DNA from: Diorhabda sublineata
Taxonomy: Eukaryota; Arthropoda; Insecta; Coleoptera; Chrysomelidae
Length of the DNA: 64,000 nucleotides
Reading direction: 5' to 3'
NCBI RefSeq assembly: GCF_026230105.1
Contig: NC_079476.1
Location: 27,146,559 to 27,210,558, forward strand
Part shown: positions 35,640 through 46,400 of the stretch, piece after piece
Layout: every line of letters starts with the position of its first letter
How positions within the stretch are numbered: the stretch's first letter is position 1
Position numbers and translations under genes: made by a program
Notes under the pieces: model-generated
What the model was told of the DNA's origin: nothing
The model's database searches: none
What the model saw: only the letters and a program-made list of their open reading frames with translations

Positions 35640-36680
35640 AATTACGAAACAAGGCTTGAAAATAATTTTTTCGACGTATCTCTTGCAGATAATATCTCTG
35701 TATCCAAATATTGTAGATCTTTCTTTATATTTCTGGGATTTCAAAATTAGAAAACAGGATCAATACACACTGGTCCAGTCAATCGATACCCAAACTCTTA
35801 TGATTTTTTGAAATGGTGAAAACAATGCTAGAAGGTATTCAAAGGTTAACAATTAACACGAAAAATAACAACCACAACTCGAAGTCATCCACTATTAGAG
35901 CCACATTACCCCGAAAAGAGGGTGGAAGAGGCTTAATTAAGTGTGCAACATCATTCACTAGAACGTAGACAACAAGTTCTATACGACGTACTACAAGTAC
36001 CAGCCACAGAAGGTGGTTGAAAATGATCATTTGAGACTTTACTACGATAGGTCTAAGATCACCGATAGACAAGGAATAATAGACGTGGCCTCATGGTGGT
36101 TGATAGAAGATTTAATTCAGTCCTTCTTGTCGAAAACACCCTAATAATAATTATAAGGGATTGTTTTTATAGTTATAGATATTATTAATGTTTTTAATAA
36201 CTTTTCTCGGTAATATAATTATGTAAAATAATCATAAGTAAGAAATGCTGATACTGGTACTGCCTAATCGTTTAGAAACGTAAGAATTTAAATTATTCAA
36301 ATTATCGTGGTACGAAATAACTGTAAATATATATATCTTTCGGTTGTCTTCAGTTCATCAACTCACTTTATCTTCTCTTCGATATCACTTTACGTTTAGA
36401 ATCTGCAGCCTCTCTCTCGTATCGTGTACTATTGAGTTTGTCTCGCCTTTTCTAAGAAACAAAGATAAAAGATTCGAAGAACTAGTCATACAAGTCTATG
36501 GCGTATGTCTTACATTCCTAAGGAGTTATTTTATTGCAAAATAGACCAGGAAATCGAGTTATTTAAAACGGAAAGTATTATCGTTTAATTTAAACCCGAT
36601 CGAATGGAAATATATCTAAAATAGATGTTTATAATAAGGGAGATCGAAAATTTAAAGAAAAAATAATCTGTTTTTGAAGA
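35640..36680. other. AT-rich non-coding DNA
   Basis: Nothing recognised. Confidence 0.4.
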
Positions 36681-36682
36681 TA

Positions 36683-37724
36683 CGAGGGTGTATTGATATC
36701 TAGTTAGCCTATACCAGTTCCATGTATAAACAAAATATTGCGTTACCATAGCAACGAACAATAAATTATTAGAAGGGTCAGTGTTAAGTTTGACGTCAAA
36801 AAAGTAAACCAGAATTACGCAATAAATTAGAAGAAAACAGGTGTCCACCGAAATTGTGAAAATCGACTTGGTGATGATTGATCGGGAAGGCAAGTTTCTG
36901 TGTCAGTCCCCGAAAATTTCGATGCAGTTCATGACATGATTTTATCAGACCGTCGAATTGGGCTAAAACGGATATCTGAAGCATTAAATATTTCATACGA
37001 ACGCTTACATCATATAATTCACGTCAATTTGGACATGAAAAAAAATGCTGCAAAATGGATTTCCAAATGTTTGAATGTTGACCAAAAGCGTGAAAGGGTA
37101 GAAGCATCGCGTTGGATCTGTGCTCGATTTGAAACCGCTGTAGATTTCTTAATCCGAATTGTTACTATGGATGAGACATTTCTACGATCCAGAAACAAAT
37201 CAACGATCGATGGAATGGCGACGCTCTGGTTCTCCAAGACCTAAGAAGTTTCGTGTCCAAAAATCAGCTGGAAAAGTTCTGCTTCAGTTATTTGGGATTG
37301 CCATGGAGTAATCATCATTGATTTTTTGGATAACTGGGGATTACTATTCGACATTACCACGAAAAAAAATTAAAAAGAAAAGACGCGGAAAGCTATCCAA
37401 AGGAGTTTTGTTTTTGCAGGACAACGCCCCTGCAGACAAATCTGCAATTACTAGAACACCCCCTTTATTCACTAGGTTTAGCTCCGTCCGACTATCATCT
37501 CTTTCCTCAACTGAAAAAAATGATTAGAAGGTCGTAAATTTTCTTCCAACGAGGAGGTAATAAAAGCTGTAAGGTCTGGTTTGCAGAGCAAGAAAAAACA
37601 TTTTTTTTGAAAGTTCTAGAGACATTGCAGGTTCGCTGTGTCCAATTAAGAGGAGAATATGTTGAGTAATAAAATATTTTGACACGGTTCTATAGTAGGC
37701 TAAGAATTTTTCAATATATCCTCG
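36683..37724 (+). mobile_element. Mariner element with both ends, internally deleted
   Basis: TA dinucleotides flank both ends (36681-36682 and 37725-37726). The left end CGAGGGTGTATTGATATCTA and the reverse complement of the right end (CGAGGATATATTGAAAAATT) pair over about 30 bp, including TTAGCCTA. At 1042 bp it is about 250 bp shorter than a full mariner. The coding remains are the HTH/linker region (36900-37244: DAVHDMILSDRRIGLKRISE, then LNVDQKRERVEASR and a VTMDET first-Asp block) and a second-Asp block in a later frame (GVLFLQDNAPADKSA). After that, PPLFTRF and LGLAPSDYHLF-like words appear in shifted frames. Frameshifts and an N-terminal deletion make it non-autonomous. Confidence 0.9.
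36900..37244 (+). pseudogene. Mariner transposase fragment (HTH to first catalytic Asp)
   Basis: The open 114-codon frame is the best-preserved part of the element at 36683. It carries the second HTH and linker, then the conserved QKRERVEASR motif and IVTMDETFLRS. The normal WVHFYDPE after MDET is altered (FLRSRNKS), and the frame ends shortly after, before the second catalytic Asp. Confidence 0.75.
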
Positions 37725-37867
37725 TAATAACAATTTTGGTGTGATATTACTTAATAATAGCGCATGCTTGCGAAATGTTTCAAACCTTTGTTCCAAAATG
37801 TCGTTTTTGTGAAACACTAAATAAATGTTTATGTTTCACGAGATTCAAAATGGCGCTTTAAACATAA

Positions 37868-38063
37868 AGATCTCAATAAATGATTCATTTTGATATAGGA
37901 ATACGAACCCTTACATAGCTATTAGTGTTCAAATTTAAAAAAAAATTAAAGGCGTTCTTGATTTATGGCAAATTTTTGATTTTGATTTATATCATTTATA
38001 TCAGCAACTAGGCCCCGTAAAGGTTCGTTTTCCTATATCAAAATGAATCATTTATTGAGATCT
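37868..38063. mobile_element. MITE, 196 bp with about 45-bp inverted repeats
   Basis: The left arm AGATCTCAATAAATGATTCA continues through TTTTGATATAGGAATACGAACCCTTAC. The right arm (about 38018-38063) is its reverse complement with only about two differences plus a short indel. The interior is about 100 bp of AT-rich DNA with no coding capacity. The well-preserved stems suggest a relatively recent insertion or gene conversion between arms. Confidence 0.88.
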
Positions 38064-38069
38064 CTCTGT

Positions 38070-39250
38070 GGTAGAACGTTGTCGAACGTATGTGTCAGCT
38101 TCAAATGTCATTTAATCCGAACGTATACTGGAGTTCTGGATAAATTTGAACAAGACGAAAATTAATCGATAAATATTATGTATCGACCTAGTGATGTCCC
38201 CATACACCCGCAAACGACAAACCGTGAATAAAAACTTGGAGCTGTACTATCACAGAGATTGGTCTGTCTACAGTCGCCCTAAAAACAAAATATGAAATGA
38301 ATAGAAAAGTTTTTGAGTTGTAGAACTGGTCTATAGTAAGTTATTATCTTGTATCCAACTAGTATATAACGAAAACCTAGCATTTTATATTATCATGAGT
38401 CATTCTATCTCATAGGCGAAAACATTTTGCAACGGTATTGTCAAGTTGTATTGGAATTTTAATATATATTATGAATTCTCTAATAAAACTTCAGTCTTAC
38501 CTACCTAGGTACATTGAATAAAAGTTTACTGAAAGCCGAAAATTGATTGTTTATGAGAAATTGGGCTCTAATAAACTTGACGTCTAAATCTAAATATTTT
38601 TTGATGTGTGTACTGCTTTTGTGATATTCCTGTATTTTTGTTTATAATCCGGTAAAATAACGGAGAGAAAACAAGCAAAGCCTGATAACCACTCTAACGT
38701 CATACGTCAAAATCACGTGACAAACGCAAACGCTTGTAATTGGCTCTTGTATATTGCTACGAACGTCCGAGGGGAAAAAATAAAATTCGTTTATGTTGAA
38801 AATCATTAACGGCAGACCGTTCCGCAAACGGCAACTATGGATGGTTTTTTTACATTTCAATATTTTTCTTCATTAATATTATTTTTAATTCTACGCGCTT
38901 AGCTCCTTTAATGTTTTTATATCGACGCCATATCTAAAAAACCAAACCGTTCATAATAAATAATTCATGTTAATGTTGGAATAAAAATTTTAATTTCTAA
39001 TAAAGAGGAGGCACCAATTTTAAATAGTGTCATAGTTCAATGTGCATAAATTTATGTATAAATTCGAAATGTTTAATATTAATGTATCGAGACACTGTAA
39101 AAAATATATTAAGTACCATTGATATTAATTTAAAATATAGATGGAGCGATTTTGAAGAAAAGTGTTATTTAGTTTATTTTTTTTAACTATACAAAATTAA
39201 CAACAATGTTTTATGATTAAATGTATGTTGATTTGATATTTCATGGTTTG
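38070..39250. other. AT-rich non-coding DNA
   Basis: Nothing recognised. Confidence 0.4.
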
Positions 39251-39254
39251 TTAA

Positions 39255-39475
39255 TGTTTTACATTGTTTTGATGACTTATTATTCTCTTTCACGAATAGT
39301 GAGTTGTCTCTCCTATGTAACCAATACCATAATTATTACAAGGAACGTTCTTCTATATTGATGACAAAATGGAAAGGGGTTATGTTGAGGATCAGTTTTC
39401 TTCATTAACTTGTTTTTGAATAAGTTTTTTGTCAACGCAGTTTTCACTTTCTCATTTGCTGTTCGTTTAACTTTA
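39255..39475 (-). pseudogene. Probable Penelope-like element remnant (GIY-YIG endonuclease)
   Basis: The minus strand around 39292-39346 encodes VPCNNYGIGYIGETTHYS and, after a one-base shift, LTIRERE followed by an ISHQNNVK-like stretch. The pattern PC..C/Y...YIG.T...L..R...H is the GIY-YIG nuclease motif that ends the ORF of Penelope-like retroelements. Upstream on the same strand, VKRTANEKVKTALTKNLFKN fits the charged spacer before that domain. There are stops between the pieces. No reverse-transcriptase domain was found. Confidence 0.5.
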
Positions 39476-39479
39476 AGAT

Positions 39480-40815
39480 CTAATGATTGGATATATAAAT
39501 ATTCACAAAAAGATTGAACTGCTTATTATATAATTCCCAACCGTCTTTTCTAAATCTTTTCACGATTTCTCAGAAGCTTCATTGTATAAAATGGTTTCAA
39601 CCTTCAAAAACCAATAATAAATTCAATTATTTAAATAAAAATTGAAGCGTAAAGATTTTTTTGAAAAAATATATGCATATAATATATATTCTCACAGGTA
39701 AAACTATCATCAAGGTTATTACCTAACAATTTCCGACCTATTTCAACTATATAACTAATAATAATTATTATATTTCTATTTCTGAAGAACATAATTATTT
39801 AATAACTATGAAATAGCCTTGTATGTGTTGATTCTTTGCAACTACTTTTATGGATACGCGACATTCGAAATAATTACAGAATGTGACATAAGATCTGCAT
39901 CCCAAATCGAGATCGGTCTTGGGGTTATTGTTAAAAAAATAACAGTCGGGGTCTAATGTATTTAATTGCTCCGTTTGGAATCGTTCCCCGAATTTTATGA
40001 AGCTCACTATGGGGTCATCAACGATAAATTCCACTTGTCTAGACGTCAAACCTTTTGTTTTCATAAAAATCCCTAGTTGAGTGCAGGTTGATTCCGCGTT
40101 TCTTGGATCTCGGGTTTTTTATCTCGTAATCAATATTCTAAAATAAAAAGTAGTAGCTATATAGATTATAATAAAAATTATTATATAGAGCGACCTGTTT
40201 GGATGAAAACGAATCTACAATAGAAATTTTGTAATTCAATTACATCTTTCTCAAAAAACCAGGTATTCTCTCGGTAAATCTATACCTACCGCTTTAGAAA
40301 ACAATTCCAATCTCTTTGTACTTATTTTGGAATACTTTCTTACCCGCTGGGTACATAAAAGGCTCCTATTCATCTTAAATAACAACCGTAAAGGGAACAA
40401 TACATGAAAAGTTTCTGAAGAGGGCGGTAAAGCCCGAAATAGTTTTTAATTGCAGGTTAAAGACGTTGAAATGGTATATTAACTTAAAGATAATGAGAAT
40501 GTGTTAAGATCGATGTGAAATTGATTAATTATCGATTTCTTCTCAGTCCAAAAAATATTAGATCTTTGATTCACTTTCTGTCACGATCTCATGTCAAATT
40601 AGACGTATTTACATCAGTGTTGAAATATCTGAAAACTTATGTAGTAACCCTCGTATTCACTAAATGTCAAGTTCTTCATCAAGAAATCTTGTGATCTATT
40701 CGTATTCAAAAAACCATCTGCTACTTGAAACTTATTTCTTTTGTGTTGAAAATTTGAAAATAATCATCTTTTCAATACACAAGTCACATCTAAAAACTGA
40801 AGGTAAATTTTCTAT
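39480..40815. other. AT-rich non-coding DNA
   Basis: Nothing recognised apart from a 89-codon minus-strand frame (39795-40064) without identifiable features. Confidence 0.35.
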
Positions 40816-40817
40816 AG

Positions 40818-40887
40818 GTCAAAAAAGAGAGAGACCCTCTCACCTGGTGGTGACTCCGATGATTTACGCCCCGTAGACGGATTATGA
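40818..40887 (+). CDS. Possible small terminal exon, gene unknown
   Basis: TTTTCTATAG is followed by a short GC-richer segment with two coding-like readings. Frame A (after one base G) reads SKKRETLSPGGDSDDLRPVD then GL and TGA at 40885. Frame B (after GT) reads QKRERPSHLVVTPMIYAP and TAG at 40874. Frame B has the phase needed by the donor at about 35567. AATAAA lies about 135 bp downstream (about 41022). The acceptor tract is weak, and no homologue is recognised, so this is a candidate only. Confidence 0.25.
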
Positions 40888-41139
40888 ATTCGAGTGGAAA
40901 ACTTTTGAAATTCTTCGAAAGATAAATTTATTTTCAGTCCTATCAAGATTCAATGCCACCAAAATATCTACTAGAATTTACGATAAAGGAATGTTTACTC
41001 TTTATATAATTTAATGAATAAAATTGATTACTATCTAAAGACAAAACATATAATATACCGAATGTTAAGAAAAAATTCAATTTACATCGTTAATCCTTCT
41101 ATTTTCATTATTTTCCATCGTTTTGTAGAGTTTATAGAG

Positions 41140-41965
41140 GTATATCTTATTATTTTGGGTTGGTGACAGTTTTTTACATATTATATATTTTCCATTTTGC
41201 TCAATGACCTTTTGCCATCTTTCTTTCAGCTACATGATTCCGCGCTAATAAAATGTCTGGTCCTCATCAGCAAAAACCTGAATAAGGTACGAGCGAAGGT
41301 CATCATCATTTGTGAGTTTGAACATTCAAAGAATTCTGCAAACTTAGGAATACATGGAAATAATATGGTGTCAAATCAGGGTTATATGGGGGATTTGACA
41401 TCACTTCCCAGCCAAGCTCCAATAGTTTCCCACGAGTTGTCAAAGATGTGTGAGGTGGAACACTGAACCTTTCATCCAGTTTCATCAATTGTTGACAGTA
41501 AACATCAGAATTGATCGTTTGGTTCCTTGGAAGCAGTTCAAAAAAAACAAACACCTTTGAAAATCCCACCAAACTGACAGGATGAGATTTTTTTGATTTT
41601 TCAGCTTTCGATGTGGTTTGTGGTGGTCCATGATCGTTTTAGAACTATGTTACTGTACATGACCTATCTTTCCTCACCAGTGATGATTCTTTTCAAGAAA
41701 GGATCCGTTTAATTTCGTTTAAGTTATATATGGCAAATGTTGAGGCTTTGTTTTAGATGAATTTTTTTCAATTCGTGAGGAGGTACCCAAATATCAAGCT
41801 TCTTAAGTACATCTTTGAGGAAAAAATCTCTATAGCGGAATTTCTTAGACCAATTCTTCGTGAACCACGACAGTTTTCTTTCCTTTTAAAATAAATATGC
41901 TTAAAATGTTCGTTTCTGCACTCCATTTAAAATTTACCCATCAGTCATGTAAGGAAAAACAAATA
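41140..41965 (-). mobile_element. Degenerate mariner-like element, minus strand
   Basis: Reading leftwards from about 41965: pieces of the linker (LKKLDIWVPPHELKK), then a TGEER/first-Asp region, then FELLPRNQTINSDVYCQQLM (41306-41572), a damaged second-Asp block (PHTSLTTRGKLLELGWEVMS) and PPYNPDLTPYYFHVFLSLQN. The last is the third-catalytic block, where the usual Asp (SPDLAPSDYHLF) is Tyr. The order and spacing match mariner transposases over nearly the full length, but frameshifts and the lost Asp make it inactive. Terminal repeats are not evident. Confidence 0.85.
41306..41572 (-). pseudogene. Mariner transposase C-terminal relic
   Basis: An 88-codon frame with FELLPRNQTINSD, KLLELGWEV and a PDLTPYYFHVF block. 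The position of the third catalytic Asp is Tyr, and the HDN motif of the second block is not intact. Confidence 0.75.
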
Positions 41966-42196
41966 ATTTAGGAGATCTGAAAAAATCTCTCAAATTAGAT
42001 AAAATATGACTTGTATGGTATAATTTATATATTCAAGGTACAAATAGTACGAATTCATTTAAATCAGACCGGCCTATAAATTCGATATTTATTCTAGATA
42101 TTATTACTGACTTTACAATAGACTATAAAATTCGAGTTTTGAATAGGTGGAAGTTAATTTACTGAAATCGTAAATAAACGACTAATCATGTAGCTG

Positions 42197-43405
42197 TCGG
42201 TTACAAAATACGATTCTCAATTGTATACACTCTACGTGCTCATAAATTATGAGATCAAAAACGAATTTATTAATTCGACAACAATTTCAACCGGTTTTTA
42301 CACTCAAAAAACTGAACGTAATGCAATTCAACCCTCATATTTGAATTTAGCAACCAAATAATTATTGTTCAGAAGTATTTTTATCAATGGGTTGGAATTT
42401 ATTTAAATAAGACGCGACTACGACCTGGTTAGGTTATAAAAATAATGTATACAAATCAGTTAAAAAAAATAGTAGACTCATTCGTGAATAGTACTTTGAG
42501 CCAATGTTAAACATTTCATTTCTAACGGTTTTCGTCAAGCTTGCAGTCTTCAAAATCTATTGCATACAAAAGTATTAATTATACATTAATTATTAATTTA
42601 ACATACTTTTATTTGAATTTTGTGTTAACTTCTTTTTTAAAGAAACTCCTTTATGATCTGTAATAATTTATAAGCTTAGTCTTTGGGACTATAGATTTAC
42701 AAATAGTAGATTAATCAATTACACGTGTTTATTTATCTAAATTTGCTATGAAATATCTGTCTGCTGAATGCTGAATATTATGGATCCTTAATGGATGATT
42801 ACGTATGTCCTTGTGCAACAAATTCGGGGACATAAAGTTGATAGTTTACAATATGATCTTTTGGTTCATTCCAATTATATATTATAAGAATAGTTCCATA
42901 TTTGATTGTTTCAATAACTTCTTTCGATTCGTTACAGTTTGTTCTGCTAAAACGACGTTTTCCTACAACTTTATTTAAGATTTCTATTGTGTCTATTATT
43001 ATTTTTTTTCGCCGATCAATAACTAACTACTGTAGAATTAATACATCTGCATGGAATAGATTTTGAAGACTGCAAGCTTGACGAAAACCGTTAGAACTGG
43101 AATGTTTAGCATTGGCTCAATGTACTATTCACGAATGAGTCTAAATTTTTTTAAACTGACTTGTATATATTATTTTTATAACCTAACCAGGTCGTAGTCG
43201 CGTCTTCTTTAAATAAATTCGAACCTATGGATAAAAATAGTCCTGAACAATAATTATTTGGTTGTTAAATTCAAATATGAGGGTTGCACTGTATTACGTT
43301 CAGTTTTTTGAGTGTAAAAACCGGTTGAAATTGTTCTCGAATTAATAAATTCGTTTTTGATCTCATAATTTATGAGCTCAATTGAGAATCGTATTTTGTA
43401 ACCGA
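42197..43405. mobile_element. 1.2-kb foldback palindrome (inverted-repeat element)
   Basis: The left arm 42197-42585 and right arm 43033-43405 are inverted copies over about 370 bp. Shared words include TCGGTTACAAAATACGATTC, GACGCGACTACGACCTGGTT and AAGCTTGCAGTCTTCAAAAT. They differ by scattered substitutions and one insertion of about 15 bp (TATACACTCTACGTG) in the left arm. The loop is about 450 bp. The terminal TCGGTTAC/GTAACCGA shows no clear target duplication. The structure is that of a foldback transposon or long-TIR MITE. Confidence 0.9.
42799..43026 (-). other. 75-codon open frame in the foldback loop, unknown
   Basis: Minus-strand frame without ATG, containing KVVGKRRFSRTNCNESKEVI followed by ETIKYGTILIIYNWNEPKDH. 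Its composition is more protein-like than the flanks, and it ends in TAA at 42799. No family is recognised. It may be a fragment of whatever protein the foldback once carried, or chance. Confidence 0.2.
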
Positions 43406-46400
43406 TTTTTCTACTTTAAATAGATTGAATAACGTATAGAAAACCTTTCAGTTACTTGAGAAAGTAACTCAGAAACGAGAGGTCGTATCAGAAAAATTTC
43501 ACGTGCCGAAATTTGTTTTACTGCATTTCTAATTTTTTAGATGTCATTTCTGTAACGGTTGAAGTTACTTATTATCTTTTCTTCGTTATATTCGATCTCC
43601 CTATAACGGAAATTATGAATTCTGTATTAAATCACATTTCGGATTGCTCCGACCTTGATGGTAGAGTCCGACCAAATAAGGTAAAACGAGTCGTAGTAAT
43701 GCTTATAACGACATAGTAGTTCTAACATCTACAAATTAGTAAACATGATCGACCGTTTTTTTTTTCGATTAATATGGATGGAACGAAACAATAACATGAA
43801 GAACGTTTCTCGGTACGATGGCGCCGTACTTTACATATCTTAGTGTACGTTGGAGATATATGTTGTATCTACAAGAAAAAAAAATGTTTGGTTAGGTTAC
43901 GATTTGTATTCTTCTTCTTCTTCTTCCTATATTGCACTATAATAACGAACATTTAATAATCTTGTTGTTGCTGGGTTTTGAAAAAGATCCAGTTTTAAGT
44001 GGTTCCATTATTATTTAACCAATAATCGTGTCACGAATAAAACGAATCGATCCCGAATCCGATCGGTCGTTAAAGATTGTTTCTACCAAATGTCACTTGT
44101 TAATTTAAACCATTACTAAAAAGATAAAATCTGTCCATTAAATAAAGTGGATTTTGACATTTTGATAAAAATTAACTTTTTCAATGACAAAGATTTGTAT
44201 GCTAAATTTTGAGTGTTGAATTCTACAAATATTCCAATGTTTTTATTGCTAATAACAACGACCGTTAAATTCTTCTTTTTCGAAATGATGTTGTAGACGT
44301 CCATTTTCCATGGAGTATTCCAATTTACTGGTTATTATAAATTCTCCACCGTACGTGTAAACATGTCAAACTATCTGGAACGATGCTCGAGAGAATTGCA
44401 ACTTCATAGGCGTTCTTTAAAGCATCTCATTGTTTTTGTTAAGACAACTAATACCTTGAAAATATGTTTAAATGCACTCGACTGCAATGAAAGTCGAAAG
44501 TTATGGTGTAATTACCGCAACAATTGTCGTTATATTCGTTATTATTGTGGTTTTGTTTATATATGGATTTATTTTCTTCACCATTCATTTATTAGCTATA
44601 TATCTATTTTTTTGGCAGTCAATATTTTCACAATACTTTGATTTATCTTAATTAAATCAAGTTCTATCTTATATGAATAACATTTTTCTTCTTAAATAGT
44701 GTTACTGAATACAGAAAAATTCAATTCAAAAACAGCATTCGGTGTTTTCTCTTCACTGGTAGTTTCTTCGGTAAATATATTGGTAAAACTATAAGTATCT
44801 CATCAAAAGTGGAAGTGAAATTTCACTTTTTTTCGATTCTAATAAAGGCGATTATTATCGTTGCTGCTAGTTGTTTAAAATAATATTTTTTTCGTATATA
44901 TTATTTTAGATATTATATTGTAAATAGACAAAAAATATCAAAAACATTTTTTTAAGAATATATTATGTATACTAATAGGTTTGAGTTTATTATATACCTG
45001 TATATAATAAAAGTCCGGGTTTGCGGCCAGGTTGGACAATAAAATAAATTTCTAAAAGACCTCTTGACTTTATGATCTCCACTTTATAATAATTCCACAC
45101 TGACAAAGACCTTTAACGTGATATCAAAACATTTTTTGCCGCATCGTTCGAATCATGATCTCTACTTGAATATCTTGAAGAATAAAGCACGAGTTCTTAG
45201 ATGTATAAGTGGTTAACAGATAGCGACGTTGCCACTTTGAATAGTTTACAAGTAAATTCCCTGATATAGTTTTATTTAGAGAAAAAATCTAAATTATTAT
45301 ATTATACCATCTATAACATTCGATAGAAAGCGGTATGAAGATATTTTCTCGCAGATTAATCTATAGATAGATATGAATATTTAGAAGTTTTTCTCAAAAA
45401 CAGTTGACGGTACCCCCAATTTTATGACATTACCCCAGTGATTTGTAATGTCTTTGACTTGGATTTTGCAAGTATATCTAAGTGTTTTTTGATGTAAAAC
45501 ATACCTGAAATAGTTCTAGGAATCGTATTGTAAGAACTACACTCTATTCCTTGAGTGGAATTAAATATTGGGGTTCAAAAAGTGTAATTTACTACTAGAT
45601 ACATTTTCGTAGAGAACTTTCATCAAAAGGATCTTCGTTATCAACTTTTGATATGAGATTTTCGTAGACGAGTTTTTTTATGTGTAAGACAAATGAGTAG
45701 GGATCAATTTGTGTTTCTAAAAAACGAAAAATTAAATCTTCTCTGATTCTATGCGAGGTATAGTTTCGTTTACTACACAATATGCTTCAGAATATTGTCA
45801 AATTTAAATAAATTGATATCCGTAGCAATTAATTACGTAAACAGATACGATTGTATCTTATTTCGATCATTTTTTAACTAATTATTGTATTTTATAGTTG
45901 CGCGCAAGAAAATTTGCAAAAGTGAGTCCTAGAAATGGACAAATAACTTTTGAATAATCATTATCATCAAGACAAAACAAAATACCATCAGCAACATTTA
46001 AGTTTTTCCAAAACGAGCAACATTGTTTTTTCTAAGAATTTTTGGTATAGGTCCATAATAATTAAAAAATTCTAAATGGTTGGAAAATGACCGTGTTCTT
46101 CAACTACTTTAACCACACGCCTATTTATATCTAAGCGCTGCACGTACTTGTTAACTGTACAGCACTTAGACTGTAGCAGTTGCTGATTTTTGGTAGCACA
46201 AAACGGTATTTTAGTATAAGGCTAAAAGACATACGCCACTATGAATAATCTTTTATTTAGCAACTACTTTAGGTCGTAAAGCTACAGTAGCTGGTGCCTT
46301 ATTGACTTCTGTCGATATAAATTGAGACACTTTCAGGATAAAAAGTTATAATAAAATATGACTACACTACAAAAAATGTTAAACACAAAACTTGTCCTGC

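Noticed and set aside
40850..40865. LTR primer-binding site (TGGTGACTCCGATG)
   Set aside because: No LTR pair, polypurine tract or gag/pol sequence nearby; the resemblance is short.
46130..46170. microRNA-like hairpin around TCTAAGCGCTG/CAGCACTTAGA
   Set aside because: The stem pairs at only about 12 of 16 positions and is too short for a pre-miRNA.
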